In this document: piece by piece, positions 35,198 through 47,359 of the stretch
Layout: each line of letters begins with the position of its first letter
Position numbering within the stretch: position 1 is the stretch's first letter
Source of the DNA: Anthostomella pinea
Taxonomy: Eukaryota; Ascomycota; Sordariomycetes; Xylariales; Xylariaceae
Reading direction: 5' to 3'
Length of the DNA: 64,000 nt
NCBI GenBank assembly: GCA_963556695.1
Contig: CAUWAG010000012.1
Span: forward strand, 1,488,001-1,552,000
Notes under the pieces: model-generated
The model's input: the letters and a program-made list of their open reading frames with translations, nothing else
Databases searched by the model: none
Told to the model about the DNA's origin: nothing
Position numbers and translations under genes: made by a program

Positions 35198-36711
35198 CTA
35201 TGCGCCCACCATCTCCTCTGCACCGTCCTGTACCGTGCCGTCGTCATCGTCGCTGAGGGTCTCGACCTCGTCGATGACCCCGCCTCGCTCATGGAACTGC
35301 GCGACTGGGTCGTGGTCCGACACGTGGATGATGGCCTTGCCCTGCACATGCTTGACGCTTCGTCTCCAGTCCCTCCAGTCTTCCTCGTCCCGGATGAGGA
35401 AGCCAATCAGCATACTCGGATCCATCTCTTTGATGTGGAGCCGGCGTAGCTTCCTCGTGTGACAGGTGTCTGTCTCCTCCTTCGTATACTCTGCTGGATC
35501 CTCGTGATAGGGTAAAGCTGGCCGGGTGAAGTGCGGATCGAGGTAGAAGAAGTTGAACCCCTGGACTCCGATGAAATAATGGGACGATGATGGGCGCCCG
35601 CTGCATATCCTCGTTAGACATGGCCTGTTTAAGTAGCAACGAAGACGGGTAGTACCCACCCTGCAATACCAATAGACTGTTGCATCTGTAATGCTGCCGC
35701 AAGAGCCTCCCAGTACACCGGCGTGATCTTGTCGATGCCGAGTCTCGTGCTGACTAGAATGACGGTGGGATGGAACGTCGTACCGCCAGGTTTAGCAATC
35801 TTCATGAAATTATCCTCGTAGACGTCTGGGCCGTCTCCTGTGGAATAGACACGGATCGTCGGTTCGGTCGCGTTTGTCAGGGCTCTGGTGGTGTCGCCAG
35901 TTAGCTGCGAAAGCCGGCCTTGCAGGAAGGGGACGGATCATCTACATACTGGATGCATCTGGCTGTGGCCGAGGGGCCGAACCACTCACCGGGGTACTTG
36001 CCACACGCCGACGCACCATGACGCACAAAGTTGTGTAAAGAATACGGTGCTCTCGAGTCATCGGCGAACAAGGCCAGTATCTTCCTCTCGTCCAGGTCTT
36101 GTGTAGTCCTTCGCCATCCTGCAGGGTGGTTTTAGTGGCAGTGCGCAGGAGTCTCAGCGTATCTGAAACAGGACTGGACAAGGCATACCTCGACCGAGCC
36201 GCTGGATGGCCATGGCGTTGGCTAACAGACTCTGGCCGGACCTGATCATACATCCCCAGCCGCTATCCGAGGCGAAACCGGTCTGGTCGGAGAGCTGATT
36301 CTTGAGCCGCATGGAGAAGGATAGGGCCGAGGTGGCTTTCGGGTCTTGCGACTTGGGTATCGGATCGAACTCGGAGCGGTATGTCATCCATATCCTGGAT
36401 TCAAAATCGTCGAGAAAGGCAGGCGGCCACCCACCGCCCAAGGGCGCCTCATCGTAGGCCAGCGACGAATCGAGACTACTATTCGAAGCGGATTCCGGAG
36501 GGGTTTCGGGAAGTTGGGCGGGGTTTTGCACGGGCTCTTTGGCTGGGGCTTCTTGGGCCGGTGACGATTCAGGCTTGGAGCTAGGACTGTTGTTGAGCTT
36601 GTAGGAGGAGCCGAGGCACCATACGGGCTGATCGCGGACCATGTCGTTGGTGGGTTCGGGATCCCAGAACATCTGCACGATGCGTCGGCCGAGATCGACG
36701 GTGGTATCCAT
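35198..36711 (-). CDS. ATG4: ATG4, autophagy cysteine protease
   Basis: Peptidase C54 that trims Atg8 to expose its C-terminal glycine and later frees Atg8 from phosphatidylethanolamine on autophagic membranes. Minus-strand exons are 36711-36189, 36118-35950, 35884-35660 and 35600-35198, giving 439 aa. The catalytic cysteine is in SGWGCMIRSGQSLLANA (Cys154). The aspartate and histidine are in FYLDPH (about Asp327/His329). Both fit the triad. The N-terminal MVRDQPVWCLGSSY block is followed by a Pro/Ser/Glu-rich insert (about 40-80). The C-terminus is acidic. All three introns are short (65-71 bp) and keep the frame. Exon 2 begins right after the LGR that follows the active-site helix. Confidence 0.95.
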
Positions 36712-37182
36712 GGTGGCGGGGGCTGCTGCTGTATGCGTCGCGACCTTGGGCGAACAGGGACAGGGAGACAGCCGATAGATGAGTAAGTAGAGAAGAGGAT
36801 GGACAGGAGGCTTTAGGGGGATGAAGACGTGGAGGAGACAAGAGGGGATGGGTTGGATAGGCGAGCAAGGTCAAGACAGCCGGAGACAGCACCACCAGCA
36901 GGTGCTTGGCGACGGATACAGCAGACAGCAGACAGCAGATGTGGAGGGCCGGGCGGTCTCTTCAGGTCAGATGGATTTACATGGAATAGTGTGAAGATGG
37001 CAAGTCATGCGGCACCTGCCCAATATGCTCACGGCCTCAGGTGAAGACTGGACTGGCAGATGGAGGTGTAGGATGTACATAGATAGATAGATATGAGGTG
37101 GCAGCGGGCCGTGGTGGACGCCGGCTGGGGGCGATGTGAGCGAGCAGGTGAGTGAGTGAGTTGCCTTGTGACTGACTCCAGT
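36712..37182. other. ATG4 upstream region
   Basis: 471 bp up to the transposon target site. It has CAGCAGA-type repeats (about 36917-36940) and a short ATAG run (about 37080-37093). No gene seen. Confidence 0.45.
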
Positions 37183-37184
37183 TA

Positions 37185-37274
37185 CCCGTGCCCCGCACCA
37201 CTTTCCACCTCGCTAGGGCTCACCACATAAAGTGGTGCTCACCACAGTAGCACACCAACCACAATAACACACCA
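37185..37274. repeat. Left terminal inverted repeat of the Fot1-like element
   Basis: Matches the right end in inverted orientation, except for a 19-bp insertion that repeats the internal motif CTCACCACA after an AT-rich spacer. Confidence 0.88.
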
Positions 37275-37985
37275 ATATGAGGTTATTCAGCATTAAAATT
37301 TACGTAGCGACCGCATCTTCTTGCCAGATTTGTAGATATCAATAGCAGGCAGTCTTTTAATAGTCCTCTAATACCTGGCTAACTTTGCTGCCTTCTTAGC
37401 GAGGTTTTTTTGTGATTAGAGCTCCTTCTTTGCCAGGGTATCTGCCTTCTTTTGGAGGCCTGCCGCGGTCTCTTGTTCCTTTTTTCTCGCTATTTGATGC
37501 CTGATTTCAACTGTGAGTACTCTTCCTGATTAGAAAGGAGTGTTTTTTGCAGACTTGTGTTGTTTGTTAACTCGAGAAGCTAATTCAGTCCTTCCAAGGT
37601 CCCTTTTGGTCTGGACTAGCTGGGAGGCGTAGAAGCGCGCCCTTTAGATAGGAGCCTGATCCTCTCAATATCTTCAGGAGTAAGATCTCCGCCATTATCT
37701 AGGTTATTCAAGGCCTCGTCTACTTAATAAGCGACCTTGTAAATCTGCCGCATTATATCTAGGGTGACAACTGGAGAGAAACCAGGCTGGTTAAGGGGGG
37801 TGGCGAGGTCCTCGCGCGAGCTTTGCGCTTCTTCAACTGGTTAATCACAACTGACAGTTTGAAGGGATAGATGCCCGTTTTCTTGAAGGTAGAGAGGATA
37901 GTGGTCTTTTTAAAAGCTTGTTAGCAAACCCCTTCAATACACAACAAGAACTTGATCTTCCTGATATGCATGAGACCATCACGTA

Positions 37986-38944
37986 CTATAATATCCAGGG
38001 CTGGAAAACCACCACATCGAGCGGCTGTAGTAAATATGTCATATTCGGAGAGAGATCAAAAGGGATAATGCCGTTGTCGTCACAATATCTAATGAACTGT
38101 ATCGTGTGGTGGTTACCATGACCGTCAATAATTAGAAGCCTCTTTATAACAATTCGAGAGGTTTTAAAGTGCTTGTTAAAGTGCTTAATCCACTCTAGGC
38201 TGATCTTGTTGTTCAAATAACCACTCTTTGCGGTTGCAATTGCCATCCTGGGGTTTAATTCGGGTATCTTGTACTATAGAGACATATGGAGGGTGCTAGA
38301 GAGGATAAGGAAGCCCGGGACAACCTTGCCTGTGGCAGAGATAGCTTCTATGCCAATAGCAAACTCCCTATTCTCTAATATTCCGAAATAATGGGCTCTT
38401 TTTGCTTAGTGACGACTATCTGGTCCTTTCCAACCCCTGATTGATAGCCAGTTTTGCCCATGTTCCACAGGTTATCAGGGAGGATGCCTTCCTCCTTGAT
38501 GACCCTCTCCAGCTTTTGAAAGTACTTTTCAGTATATTTTAAGTCTTTAGCAGCTTGCCAATTTTGTGAAAGAACCTTCTGAGGCTGCTTGAAGTATCCG
38601 TGGCGCTTGATGAAGCGGGAGGCCCAATTCTTGCTAACTATGGGTAGTTTTATAATCGCGGCACTCGCCGACTTCTTGAGTAGCAAGTTGACAGCCTCTA
38701 TGATGGATTCTAGCCTCATAGAGAGATTAATGGTATCTAGGCAGTCAATATAAGCACAGACGGTCTTTTCTTGTATTGTATTCAGCTTGATGGGTGGTTC
38801 TTGTGGTCCTTTTTTGGAAGAGATGCCCTGCAGGCGGTTACGGAAGCGCTCTCTTGGAACCCCAAATTGGCGGCAGATACCACATTCAGGGACATCCGGA
38901 TGCTCGTTGACATATTTTACGGCTTCGTGAATACGGGGTTCCAT
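37986..38944 (-). pseudogene. Pogo-type DDE transposase fragments
   Basis: N-terminal piece 38944-38375 (190 aa from ATG): helix-turn-helix/CENP-B-like start (EPRIHEAVKYVNEH … CRQFGVPRERFRNRL), then NWASRFIKRHGY. It ends at an in-frame stop after KQKEPIISEY. A second piece in another frame (38246-37986) carries DDE1 motifs IIDGHGNHHTIQFI and YLLQPLDVVVFQP. At least one stop and one frame change separate them. Downstream of 37986 more stops are visible in the remains of the C-terminus. Confidence 0.85.
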
Positions 38945-39019
38945 CGTAAAAATGTTGTCTGTCCAAAGAGACAATGACTTTGGTGTGGTTTTGGCTGGAG
39001 GGTGGTTATTTTAGAAGAC

Positions 39020-39090
39020 TGGTGTGTTATTGTGGTTGGTGTGCTACTGTGGTGAGCCCTAGCGAGGTGGAAAGTGGTGCGGGGCACGGG
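39020..39090. repeat. Right terminal inverted repeat of the Fot1-like element
   Basis: About 71 bp, the uninterrupted version of the left repeat in inverted orientation. Confidence 0.88.
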
Positions 39091-39092
39091 TA

Positions 39093-39898
39093 GGCAGTCC
39101 CTCAGACGGTGGGTTGGGTTGGTTACGGTGCACGCGCCCTATCAGATAACAACAGCAGTAGTCCGTCAGAAACGACACCCACTCTCACTCTCACTCTCAC
39201 TCTGGTCGATCGATGTTGGGTGTGTGTACCGGCCATCTGGAATGCATTGATCGTTAACGCTTGGAACTGGGGAGGGCTCTGCCAATTTCAATATGCAATA
39301 GAATGCTTGGTGGTTCTGGTGAGTGTTGGGATTGAGGAAGTAGTGAGAACAGAAGATACGCTGGAATGTTGGTGGGAACTGTCAGTCCGTACCTTACTGT
39401 GTACTACTACACGGTAATTCCTGCCCCTCGTGCCGTCCCCGCGGACCCTTCTGGCCTATCTTATCGATAAAGCTGCCTGCCGTGGCCCGTCAGCACCCTT
39501 GAATAACTGAACTACTGAGTCGAGTGCCTGACTGTCTAAATAAATGGCTTGACTTCCAATGACTTGACGTTCATCATCTGCCGTTGAAATTTCAAAATCG
39601 AGTGCAAAGCTGCTGTTACCTGACCCTACCTTACCAGCTCAACACATCACACATCGTCGCCTACCTTGTCGACCTGACTGTCTCGGTACATACAAGGTGA
39701 TTCTTTCACCTCTCGAGACGGGGTTTCAGAACATCCAGATCATGCCCTGGTCCACATTATCGTCATCGAACCTTTGTCCGTTTTCTCATATCCCGACTTG
39801 ACCTGGCCCATCGCCACCTCTTACTTCCACCACATAACTCTGCCTACCTTAGGTCACTCACTAGAACACAAGCACAAGCACACCACACAGATTCAATC
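39093..39898. promoter_or_regulatory. SQS1 upstream region
   Basis: 806 bp from the transposon to the SQS1 start. It includes a CACTCT hexamer run (39180-39204). No gene seen. Confidence 0.45.
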
Positions 39899-42098
39899 AT
39901 GCCGAGAAGGGGAAGCACAGCCAAGAGCTCCCCCAAGGGACCCATCCCACCGCACCTTTTGCGCAATGGCGGAGGACGCGGTGGTAGCATTACCGCCAGA
40001 GGTCGTGGTGGTAGCGGCATCAACGGCAGAGGACGCGGCGGTGGCGGTATCAACGGCAGAGGGCGTGGTGGCGGCGGCGGCAATGCCTCACCCTTCGCCC
40101 ACGCTCACGGTATACTCGTCCTCGTTACGCTGCCCTGATATCTCGCCGTACTGATTGCCACAGGTTATTCTCTCGCCGAAGAGGCTAGGAACACGGCTCA
40201 TAACCGCCGCGGCGTTTTTGGCCGTGACGCCCAGCTGAGATATAAGCCTGTCGATTTCGTCAGTGCCGGATTCATGGACCCTTTGAAATTGTTGGAGGTT
40301 ACTCGCCCAGCCTCAGCTGAGCGCCAGGCTTTCGATATCGAGCATGACATAGTTGCAGCTGCAGCTCCGAATGGCCCGACTTCACCGGCAACTGACGCCA
40401 TCGAGGGCCAGCGTGGCCCGGAGCCCGTGAATCTTCTCTCCAAAGAATCAGCGTCGCCGCCACCCGCTACGCTGCCTTCTACAGATGAGCAGCCACCTTC
40501 GGATGAGCAGCACCAAGAGCCCGAGTCTGATCTTGGCTGGGACTCGAGCGAGGAAATCATTCTCTTCAAGGGTCGAGATGCCAGCCGCCAGCCGCCAAAG
40601 TCTACTATCCCCAAGCCAAATGACAGAGAGGGCACTGCAGGATCTATGGAAATGCACGAAATCAACGTCCAACTCAAAGTTGTTCAAGAGACAATTCGGA
40701 CGGAAAGCCCCCGAGTACAGCCTATGGTCAATGCGCCGGCGGCTGACTACATTCCACTCAACTCTAGCAGCAAGCGGCGTCAAGCTTCGCGAAAGCCGCG
40801 TCACGGTAGAACACCTGATGCCGACGACGAGGAAGCCGCCATGATCGCTGATTACATAGCGAACATGAAGAATGACGAGGAGCAAGACGAGGAGGATGCA
40901 GGTGACGGGTCTGCTGGCATAGGGTCGCACGCCTTCCATGTGCTGCGTGATATTGGAGGCACAGATAGCGACGCCGTCCCCGACCAGGTCACTAGCGAAG
41001 ACGGGGTCAGCGAGGGTTCCGATGGTGAAATTGACGACGATGAACGCCTGGCCCGCATGCTGGCCAAGCAGGAAGAGCTGGGTCTTGGGGGCGATGATGT
41101 ATTGCTTCTCGACGGCACGGACCAGGATGAGGGCTGGACCATGGCTCCGAAGGGTACCCCCCGTCGTAAGAAGAAGGGGGGCTCTATGAAGGATAAGATG
41201 ATTCAGCAAAGAGGCCAGTTCCCGAGCGCAACGCAGATGGCGGATGCCTTTGACGACTTGGATCTCATGGACTGGCATCGTCCCAGCCTCAACAACTTCA
41301 AGAATGGGCCCAAGACATTCGATGTGTCAGACTCGGAGTTGGAAGAGGCAATGCAGATGGCGTGGAAGAAGGACCGTCTTAAGAAGGCGGAGAAGAAGAA
41401 GGCCCGCGAGGAGCTTCGGTCGCAAGGTTTGCTGGGTAAGAACGTCAACCCCGACGATCTCCGGGTCAAGTATCGCGGAGGCATGTCGCTGGACGACCTC
41501 GCCAACGAGATGGAGGTATTTCTACTCGGCTTCCAGGAACAGTCAGTCCCCCCTTCCAACGAACGCATGGCCCCGTGTGATGGCCACGATGGACACACGA
41601 CACTAACCCAGGTGCAGGCTCATTCTACCTCCGTTTGACAAGACGGCGCGCAAGACGGTGCACTCGGTGGCCAACAAGTTCAAGATCAAATCGCAATCGG
41701 CGGGTAAGGGCAAAGATAGGTATCCGATCCTCTACCGCTCGAAAGCCACGCTCCCCTTCGACCAGGACGTGTTTGATCGCACATTCGCCCGCATCAAGCA
41801 GACCTGGTTTCCCCGCGTCGACGTCGACGACGAGGTGGTGAGGCAGAGCCGGATCCTGAAGCGGGCCGAGGTGCGCGACGGGCAGTCTCGCCGCGGCAAG
41901 AACACGCTCACACTGCGCGAAGGTGACGTGGTCGGGCAGCACGCGGCCGAGCTCGGTGCGGAAAACAAGGGCAGGGCCATGCTAGAGAAGATGGGCTGGT
42001 CCAAGGGCATGGCGCTGGGCACTGGCGAGAACAAGGGTATCATAGTCCCCATCACGCATGTGGTCAAGAAGACCAAGGCTGGGCTCGGCGATGCCTGA
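39899..42098 (+). CDS. SQS1: SQS1, R3H and G-patch splicing/ribosome cofactor
   Basis: G-patch partner that stimulates the DEAH helicase Prp43 in splicing and ribosome maturation. Exons 39899-40109, 40164-41541 and 41618-42098; 689 aa. The N-terminus is a Gly/Arg repeat region (GRGRGGGGINGRGRGGG). The family block YKPVDFVSAGFMDP starts exon 2. Acidic, low-complexity sequence fills the middle. An R3H-type region spans about 515-570 (LPPFDKTARKTVHSVANKF), with its start split by intron 2. The G-patch is near the C-terminus (about 635-675: GRAMLEKMGWSKGMALGTG). Intron 2 was set at a GTCAGT donor and the GTGCAG acceptor, which preserves the LPPFDK motif. The next AG upstream would break it. Confidence 0.92.
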
Positions 42099-42860
42099 GC
42101 GTTTTCCCTCCCAGAGTCCTCCCCCGCAACACATGTATATACAATAGCAAGAGGCGCTGTCGAAGATGCTACACTCAGCATTGCAGATATCCGCTTCAGC
42201 AAAAAGCATAGCCTCCCCAGATTAGCTCTCAGACTATAGGTCAGTGTTAGATGCAGATCGAGCGAGGCGTATCTCACTCAACCTGTCGATTGGGCGGCCA
42301 GGCCTAGTTAGTGTGGAATACACCCGAATACCTGGTATCATTAAATTGCCCCTTTCGTGACGCCGCTGAAGAGCGACATGCAGTCGGCGGGCATCTGCAA
42401 CATGACGATGCCCGATGCCCGATGCGACTACTTCCAGGCGGTCCGGAAGCGGCGCCGTGATGATTGCGAGTCTCCAGCTCGGCCGGGCATTGCGGTTCGT
42501 GACGGTTCAAGACATTTCCCGTCGAGCATCGGGATACTGGGGTAGGCGGCTATTGAAGCAGATCTGGGCTGGGTGAGCAGTCAAGCGAAGTAGGTAAAAA
42601 CAAGCAAAGGGCAAAGACAGTGGTGTTTGTCATGTTCAGATTCTCATTCCGAAATCCTATCGGGAAAATGTATAGTACAACCGCGAACCCCAGACCCTGT
42701 GCGAAGACATTGCCCCCGTGGAAAAAGCAAACCATCCGTAACGCATTATGAGACTCCCGAAAAAATCTGGGACTTAAGCGGCTCTGGCCACGTCTCGTCA
42801 TGATGCCAAAGCCGAAAATGTCCCGTGCCCAAAAGAAACCAGAAGCAGACAACCAAGCGC
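42099..42860. other. Intergenic, convergent 3' flanks of SQS1 and H2B
   Basis: 762 bp, nothing recognised. Confidence 0.5.
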
Positions 42861-43457
<597 letters not shown>

Positions 43458-45577
43458 GGTGAATGATGGATTGGTGGGTTGGGGGTCTGGGAGTAGTGTG
43501 TGGATGGTGGGGAATGCTGGAATGGATAGAATCCGCGTTGGTTGTTGAGTGCTGCTGGCTGAGGTTGTTGTGAGATGGAGATGGAGAGGTCGAAGATGTT
43601 GACGGAAGAAAGGATGGGGGTGTGAGGACCTTTTGTACGGGCGCGCGGGAGACGCTAGCGCGGTTACTGATTTGGCTGATTGACGATTTGAACCTTGGGT
43701 GCTTTGGGTACCAGAAGGCACTGATCCTGCCTGCCTTGGCCGATACTACAGCAGGTATCTTAGGTACTGGCACTAGAGATGCAGGCAGGTGCAGCCAATC
43801 AATCGCGGAGATCACGGCTGCAGTGTTAGTGGGGGTGGAGACGGCCAGCAACCAGCCACTGCCACCCACCTGCAATCCCAGTGCCAGTCCCGGCCCCGAA
43901 ACGCGACGGGTGGCAGACGCGTGATGGGATGGCGACTGCAGCACGGGCCCTTCGATCTTGCTCTCTTCAATCCCCCGCCACCACCAACTTCCGAGGCTGC
44001 GAGATCAGACAAGGCAAGGCCAGAGAACCAAAACAATCGTCCGAAAGGGGAAATAGTTGGGCGGAGTGGAATGCTGTCCCACGGGCAAGGCGGCCAATCA
44101 GCTATTTTACACGGAATTCCTGATCTTGATCCCCACTTCCATCGCCGTACCTCTATCCAGACTCCAGAGCCGCTGCCGTCAACGGCCGGCACCATAGGTG
44201 TGAATTCTGGAGACTTAGAGTTCACCGACCAGCCGACCGACGGCCACCTCGGTCCCTAGAGAGTGCAGTCCGGGTCGGGGCTGGGTGCACGTGAAGCCAT
44301 CGTGACGCTCCGGATACCTATGTAGATTACCGGCAGCTTGGACGTCTGCCTCCGGCTCTTCGCTGCCGACTCGCCTTGCCTCCATAAGCCGGCTCCGGTA
44401 CTCACTCGGATCTGCTAGCATACACCGTACCTCATTCATACAATATGATGTAGTTCTCGTGACATTGGATATCAGACCAGGCAAAGTTCTATGAATGTCC
44501 GAAGTGCTAAGTATGTGACCCGATTCTAGCTCAACCTACCTAAGGTACTCAAAGTCCATAGGACCTATACACATGTGTATGTACGCCAAAATCATGCCCG
44601 AAAACCCCTTCACCAAAGAGCAAGTGCATCAAACCACCATGGAACCATCATACAATCTGGGATCAAACCATAAAACCAAGGTTGAATCCATCCGATTCAA
44701 CCATCCAAGTCCAACCGTAGATGAACAACACCAGATGGATACAATCCTGACCCTGTTGAGATCTCGGATCAAAACCCCAACTCCCAGAACGTACCTTAGA
44801 CAAGTAGGCCGGCCAGGCAGACCATCAGATCAGACCAGTAGGAGACACCGAGACAATCAATGCACGTAGACTGCAAGAAAGAATCGAGAATCAAGAAGTA
44901 AGGCAATCATTCGATGTCGAAGGGAGCCAAAGCCGAATCGAAATGGGGAGAATGTTGTGATCTGCTCGATTGTGCTTGTGGGAACAGGATGGGGTTGGGA
45001 GAGAGGCAGAGGGAAGGAAGGGGGGCAGGGTGTGGGTTCATCTAGGTAGCGCAACGAGGCGAGACTGACAATGGAATGGGATCAATCGATTGAATCAATC
45101 CAAAATGAATTGGAGGTCGAGTAGCCTCGCATGGCATCGTTGGGTGACTGGCCAATGAGGAAAAAAAGGAAAAGATGCGGTGCCCTGCCAGGCCTGCGCG
45201 AGAGGCCTGTGCTGCTGCAGCTACTGGCCTACCGCCCGAATGCGGACTAGTGGGGTTAAAATGGGTTGAAATGCACCCGGACGCGAGGCACCTGGCAGGC
45301 TAGGCGTGCCCTGGTAATAAGGCTTGCAGGGGCTTGCAAGTTGGAAGCTCTGATCTCAATGTTCTGATTGTGATCCCGCAGACGCGCCCGGCCACTACTT
45401 AAACATCTGCTCCCCCACCACCACTCAACCGCTTCCTCCCAATCCCATCTTCTCGCATTCATCCATCCATCCGCCACCACAACAAAGCATCCATCACACA
45501 CACGCCAGCACGCTTACTCAAGCACCGCTTGCAACACTACATCACCAACAAAGCCCAACTTCCCCAACCAATCCATC
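43458..45577. promoter_or_regulatory. 2.1-kb divergent H2B-H2A spacer
   Basis: Separates the two oppositely oriented histone start codons. CCAAT boxes are seen at 43794-43798, 44094-44098 and about 45152-45156. A Pu/Py-rich tract leads into H2A. No open frame with a recognisable product. The length is large for a shared histone promoter, so each gene may have its own. Confidence 0.5.
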
Positions 45578-46167
45578 ATGACTGGAGGCGGCAAATCCGG
45601 CGGCAAGGCCAGTGGTGCCAAGAACTCGCAATCGTAAGTTGATGCCTCTCCCTCCTGCTTTCTTCTCTCGTCTCGCATCTTGGCGCGCCTTGACGCGTCG
45701 CGCACACCACAACAACACTCCACCGTCCATCATCAACAATGTACTGACTTGGCTCCTCCTGTAGCCGATCTTCCAAGGCTGGTCTGGCTTTCCCCGTCGG
45801 TCGTGTCCACCGTCTGCTCCGCAAGGGCAACTACGCTCAGCGTGTCGGTGCCGGTGCTCCCGTCTACCTCGCTGCCGTCCTTGAGTACCTGGCTGCCGAG
45901 ATTCTCGAGCTGGCTGGCAACGCCGCCCGTGACAACAAGAAGACCCGTATCATCCCCCGTCACCTGCAACTCGCCATCCGGAACGATGAGGAGCTGAACA
46001 AGCTGCTCGGACACGTCACCATCGCCCAAGGTGGTGTCCTGCCCAACATCCACCAGAGTAAGCTCCCCCGTCCTGTCTCCCCTCCATACCACTGTCTAAC
46101 ATCCCCTCCAGACCTGCTCCCCAAGAAGACTGGCAAGCCCGGCAAGAATGCGAGCCAGGAGTTGTAG
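45578..46167 (+). CDS. Histone H2A (SQ-type tail)
   Basis: Core histone. Exons 45578-45633, 45765-46057 and 46112-46167; 134 aa. The N-tail [19 protein letters not shown] is followed by [20 protein letters not shown] and [20 protein letters not shown]. The C-terminus is ASQEL, the SQ motif phosphorylated by Mec1/ATM-type kinases, so this fungal H2A also does the H2A.X job. Intron 1 is 131 bp, the second 54 bp. Confidence 0.97.
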
Positions 46168-46753
46168 AGTGGGGTTTGATCTGGTGTTTTCTGGTTGGCT
46201 GTTTGGGACGTCTTATGAACCACGGGGTCACGGTTGGGTCACGGTTTGATTTTCACACGCAATTCATGCGCAAGGGTTGTACATTATACACATAATCCAT
46301 TAGGGCAATGGACGCGAATGAGAACACTTTCTGAACAATATTCACTTCTGCTTCTTTGCATCATCTGTGACTCGGACTCGCCTGGACATTCTCATTTTTT
46401 ATGCGTACCTTCATTAGCTTCAGTTCTTGCTGGCCTAGAATACAAAAATGTCACATCTCGGATGTCGACATTACATATATATATATGTCTTGAGTTGGTT
46501 TTATACTCGCATCGGTTCTTGCTAAATTGATATGATGACGGTCGGTGCTTTTGAGCGATTTGGTTTGTGATAAGGGGATATGGAACACGGCAGTCTCGCA
46601 GGCGGTGATATAATTGCGACAATAGAGCCCCAGGGAGCGTAAGAGCAGATTGGTTGTGTGTGTGCGACTTTTGCCATTGTCCTTCTACACCCAGATTACA
46701 GGTTCTATGTACAGACGGATGCGGCCCAAACCTCTTCTCTTGACAACCGGTCC
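46168..46753. other. Intergenic, convergent 3' flanks of H2A and NDUFB9
   Basis: 586 bp with a short AT dinucleotide run at about 46472-46486. A 226-codon minus-strand open frame from 47072 to 46392 is mostly read-through of NDUFB9 introns and 3' flank. Confidence 0.5.
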
Positions 46754-47359
46754 CTAGAACTTCAGCGGTGGTGGGGCTGCGCACACGAGGGTCAGTCTTC
46801 GTCTTCTTGCCGCATGGGTGCATTTGCAGTGGCAAGCATGCCGATTTGTATAAAGGGGAGGGGGGCTTACGGGCCGTGTTGTGTACTGGAAGGTTTCTCT
46901 CGTACTTGGATCCTGTTTGGTATGTCAGCAATGTGCGCGCAGCTTGTAACGCATGAAATGCCTCAATTGGACTCCAGTCCAGTCCAGTCGACATACCTCC
47001 GGGGGCCGTGGGAGGGCAGTAGGGGTCAGGGTGCTTCCATGTCTCCAGCAGCTTCTCCGTCTCGCTCAGCAACGCCTATTCCGCGCGGATCCGGGTCAGC
47101 ATTCATTCGTCGTCTCGTGTAGTTCGGGGCCGCAGTTTTATACCCTCTTCTTCCTGGCATCGACAATGTTTCGGTTCGCCTCGAACAGCGACCGGATGTA
47201 GAGGGCCTGGCCGCGCCACAGGTGTCGGTGGACGGCCCAGTCGAGGGCCAGCTTCAACGAGCGGCGGTAAAGCGACCTGTGAGGCGCGTTCGTCAGTTGC
47301 TGGCGACGCACGGGGTAGGGCCCGTTGGGGTCTCACAAGGCGGCCTGTCGGTTCGACAT
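46754..47359 (-). CDS. Complex I LYR subunit NDUFB9 (B22)
   Basis: Accessory subunit of mitochondrial NADH:ubiquinone oxidoreductase with a LYR motif that binds the matrix acyl-carrier protein. Minus-strand exons are 47359-47337, 47276-47144, 47075-46997, 46912-46871 and 46776-46754, giving 99 aa. The first exon codes MSNRQAAL minus one base. The LYR motif is in SLYRRSLKLALDW, followed by LWRGQALYIRSLFEANRN, then TWKHPDPYCPPTAPGGSKYE and a short PPPPLKF end. No single frame is longer than about 45 codons of real gene, so it is easily missed. All introns are GT-AG (60, 68, 84 and 94 bp) and total coding length is 300 nt. Confidence 0.9.

Larger units (their letters stand above)
37185..39090 (-). 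mobile_element. Fot1/pogo-like DNA transposon, degraded
   Basis: 1906-bp element flanked by a TA target duplication (37183-37184 and 39091-39092), as expected for Tc1/mariner-pogo. The two ends form terminal inverted repeats of about 71 bp beginning CCCGTGCCCCGCACC and ending ACAATAACACACCA on the left. The left copy carries an extra 19 bp (37228-37246). The interior is visibly AT-richer than the flanks and encodes a broken transposase on the minus strand. Size, target site and transposase type match the Fot1 family. Because the transposase is interrupted, this copy is probably not autonomous. Confidence 0.88.

Noticed and set aside
46392..47072. 226-codon minus-strand frame
   Set aside because: Reads through the NDUFB9 introns and 3' flank; only the parts matching the five exons make a family protein.
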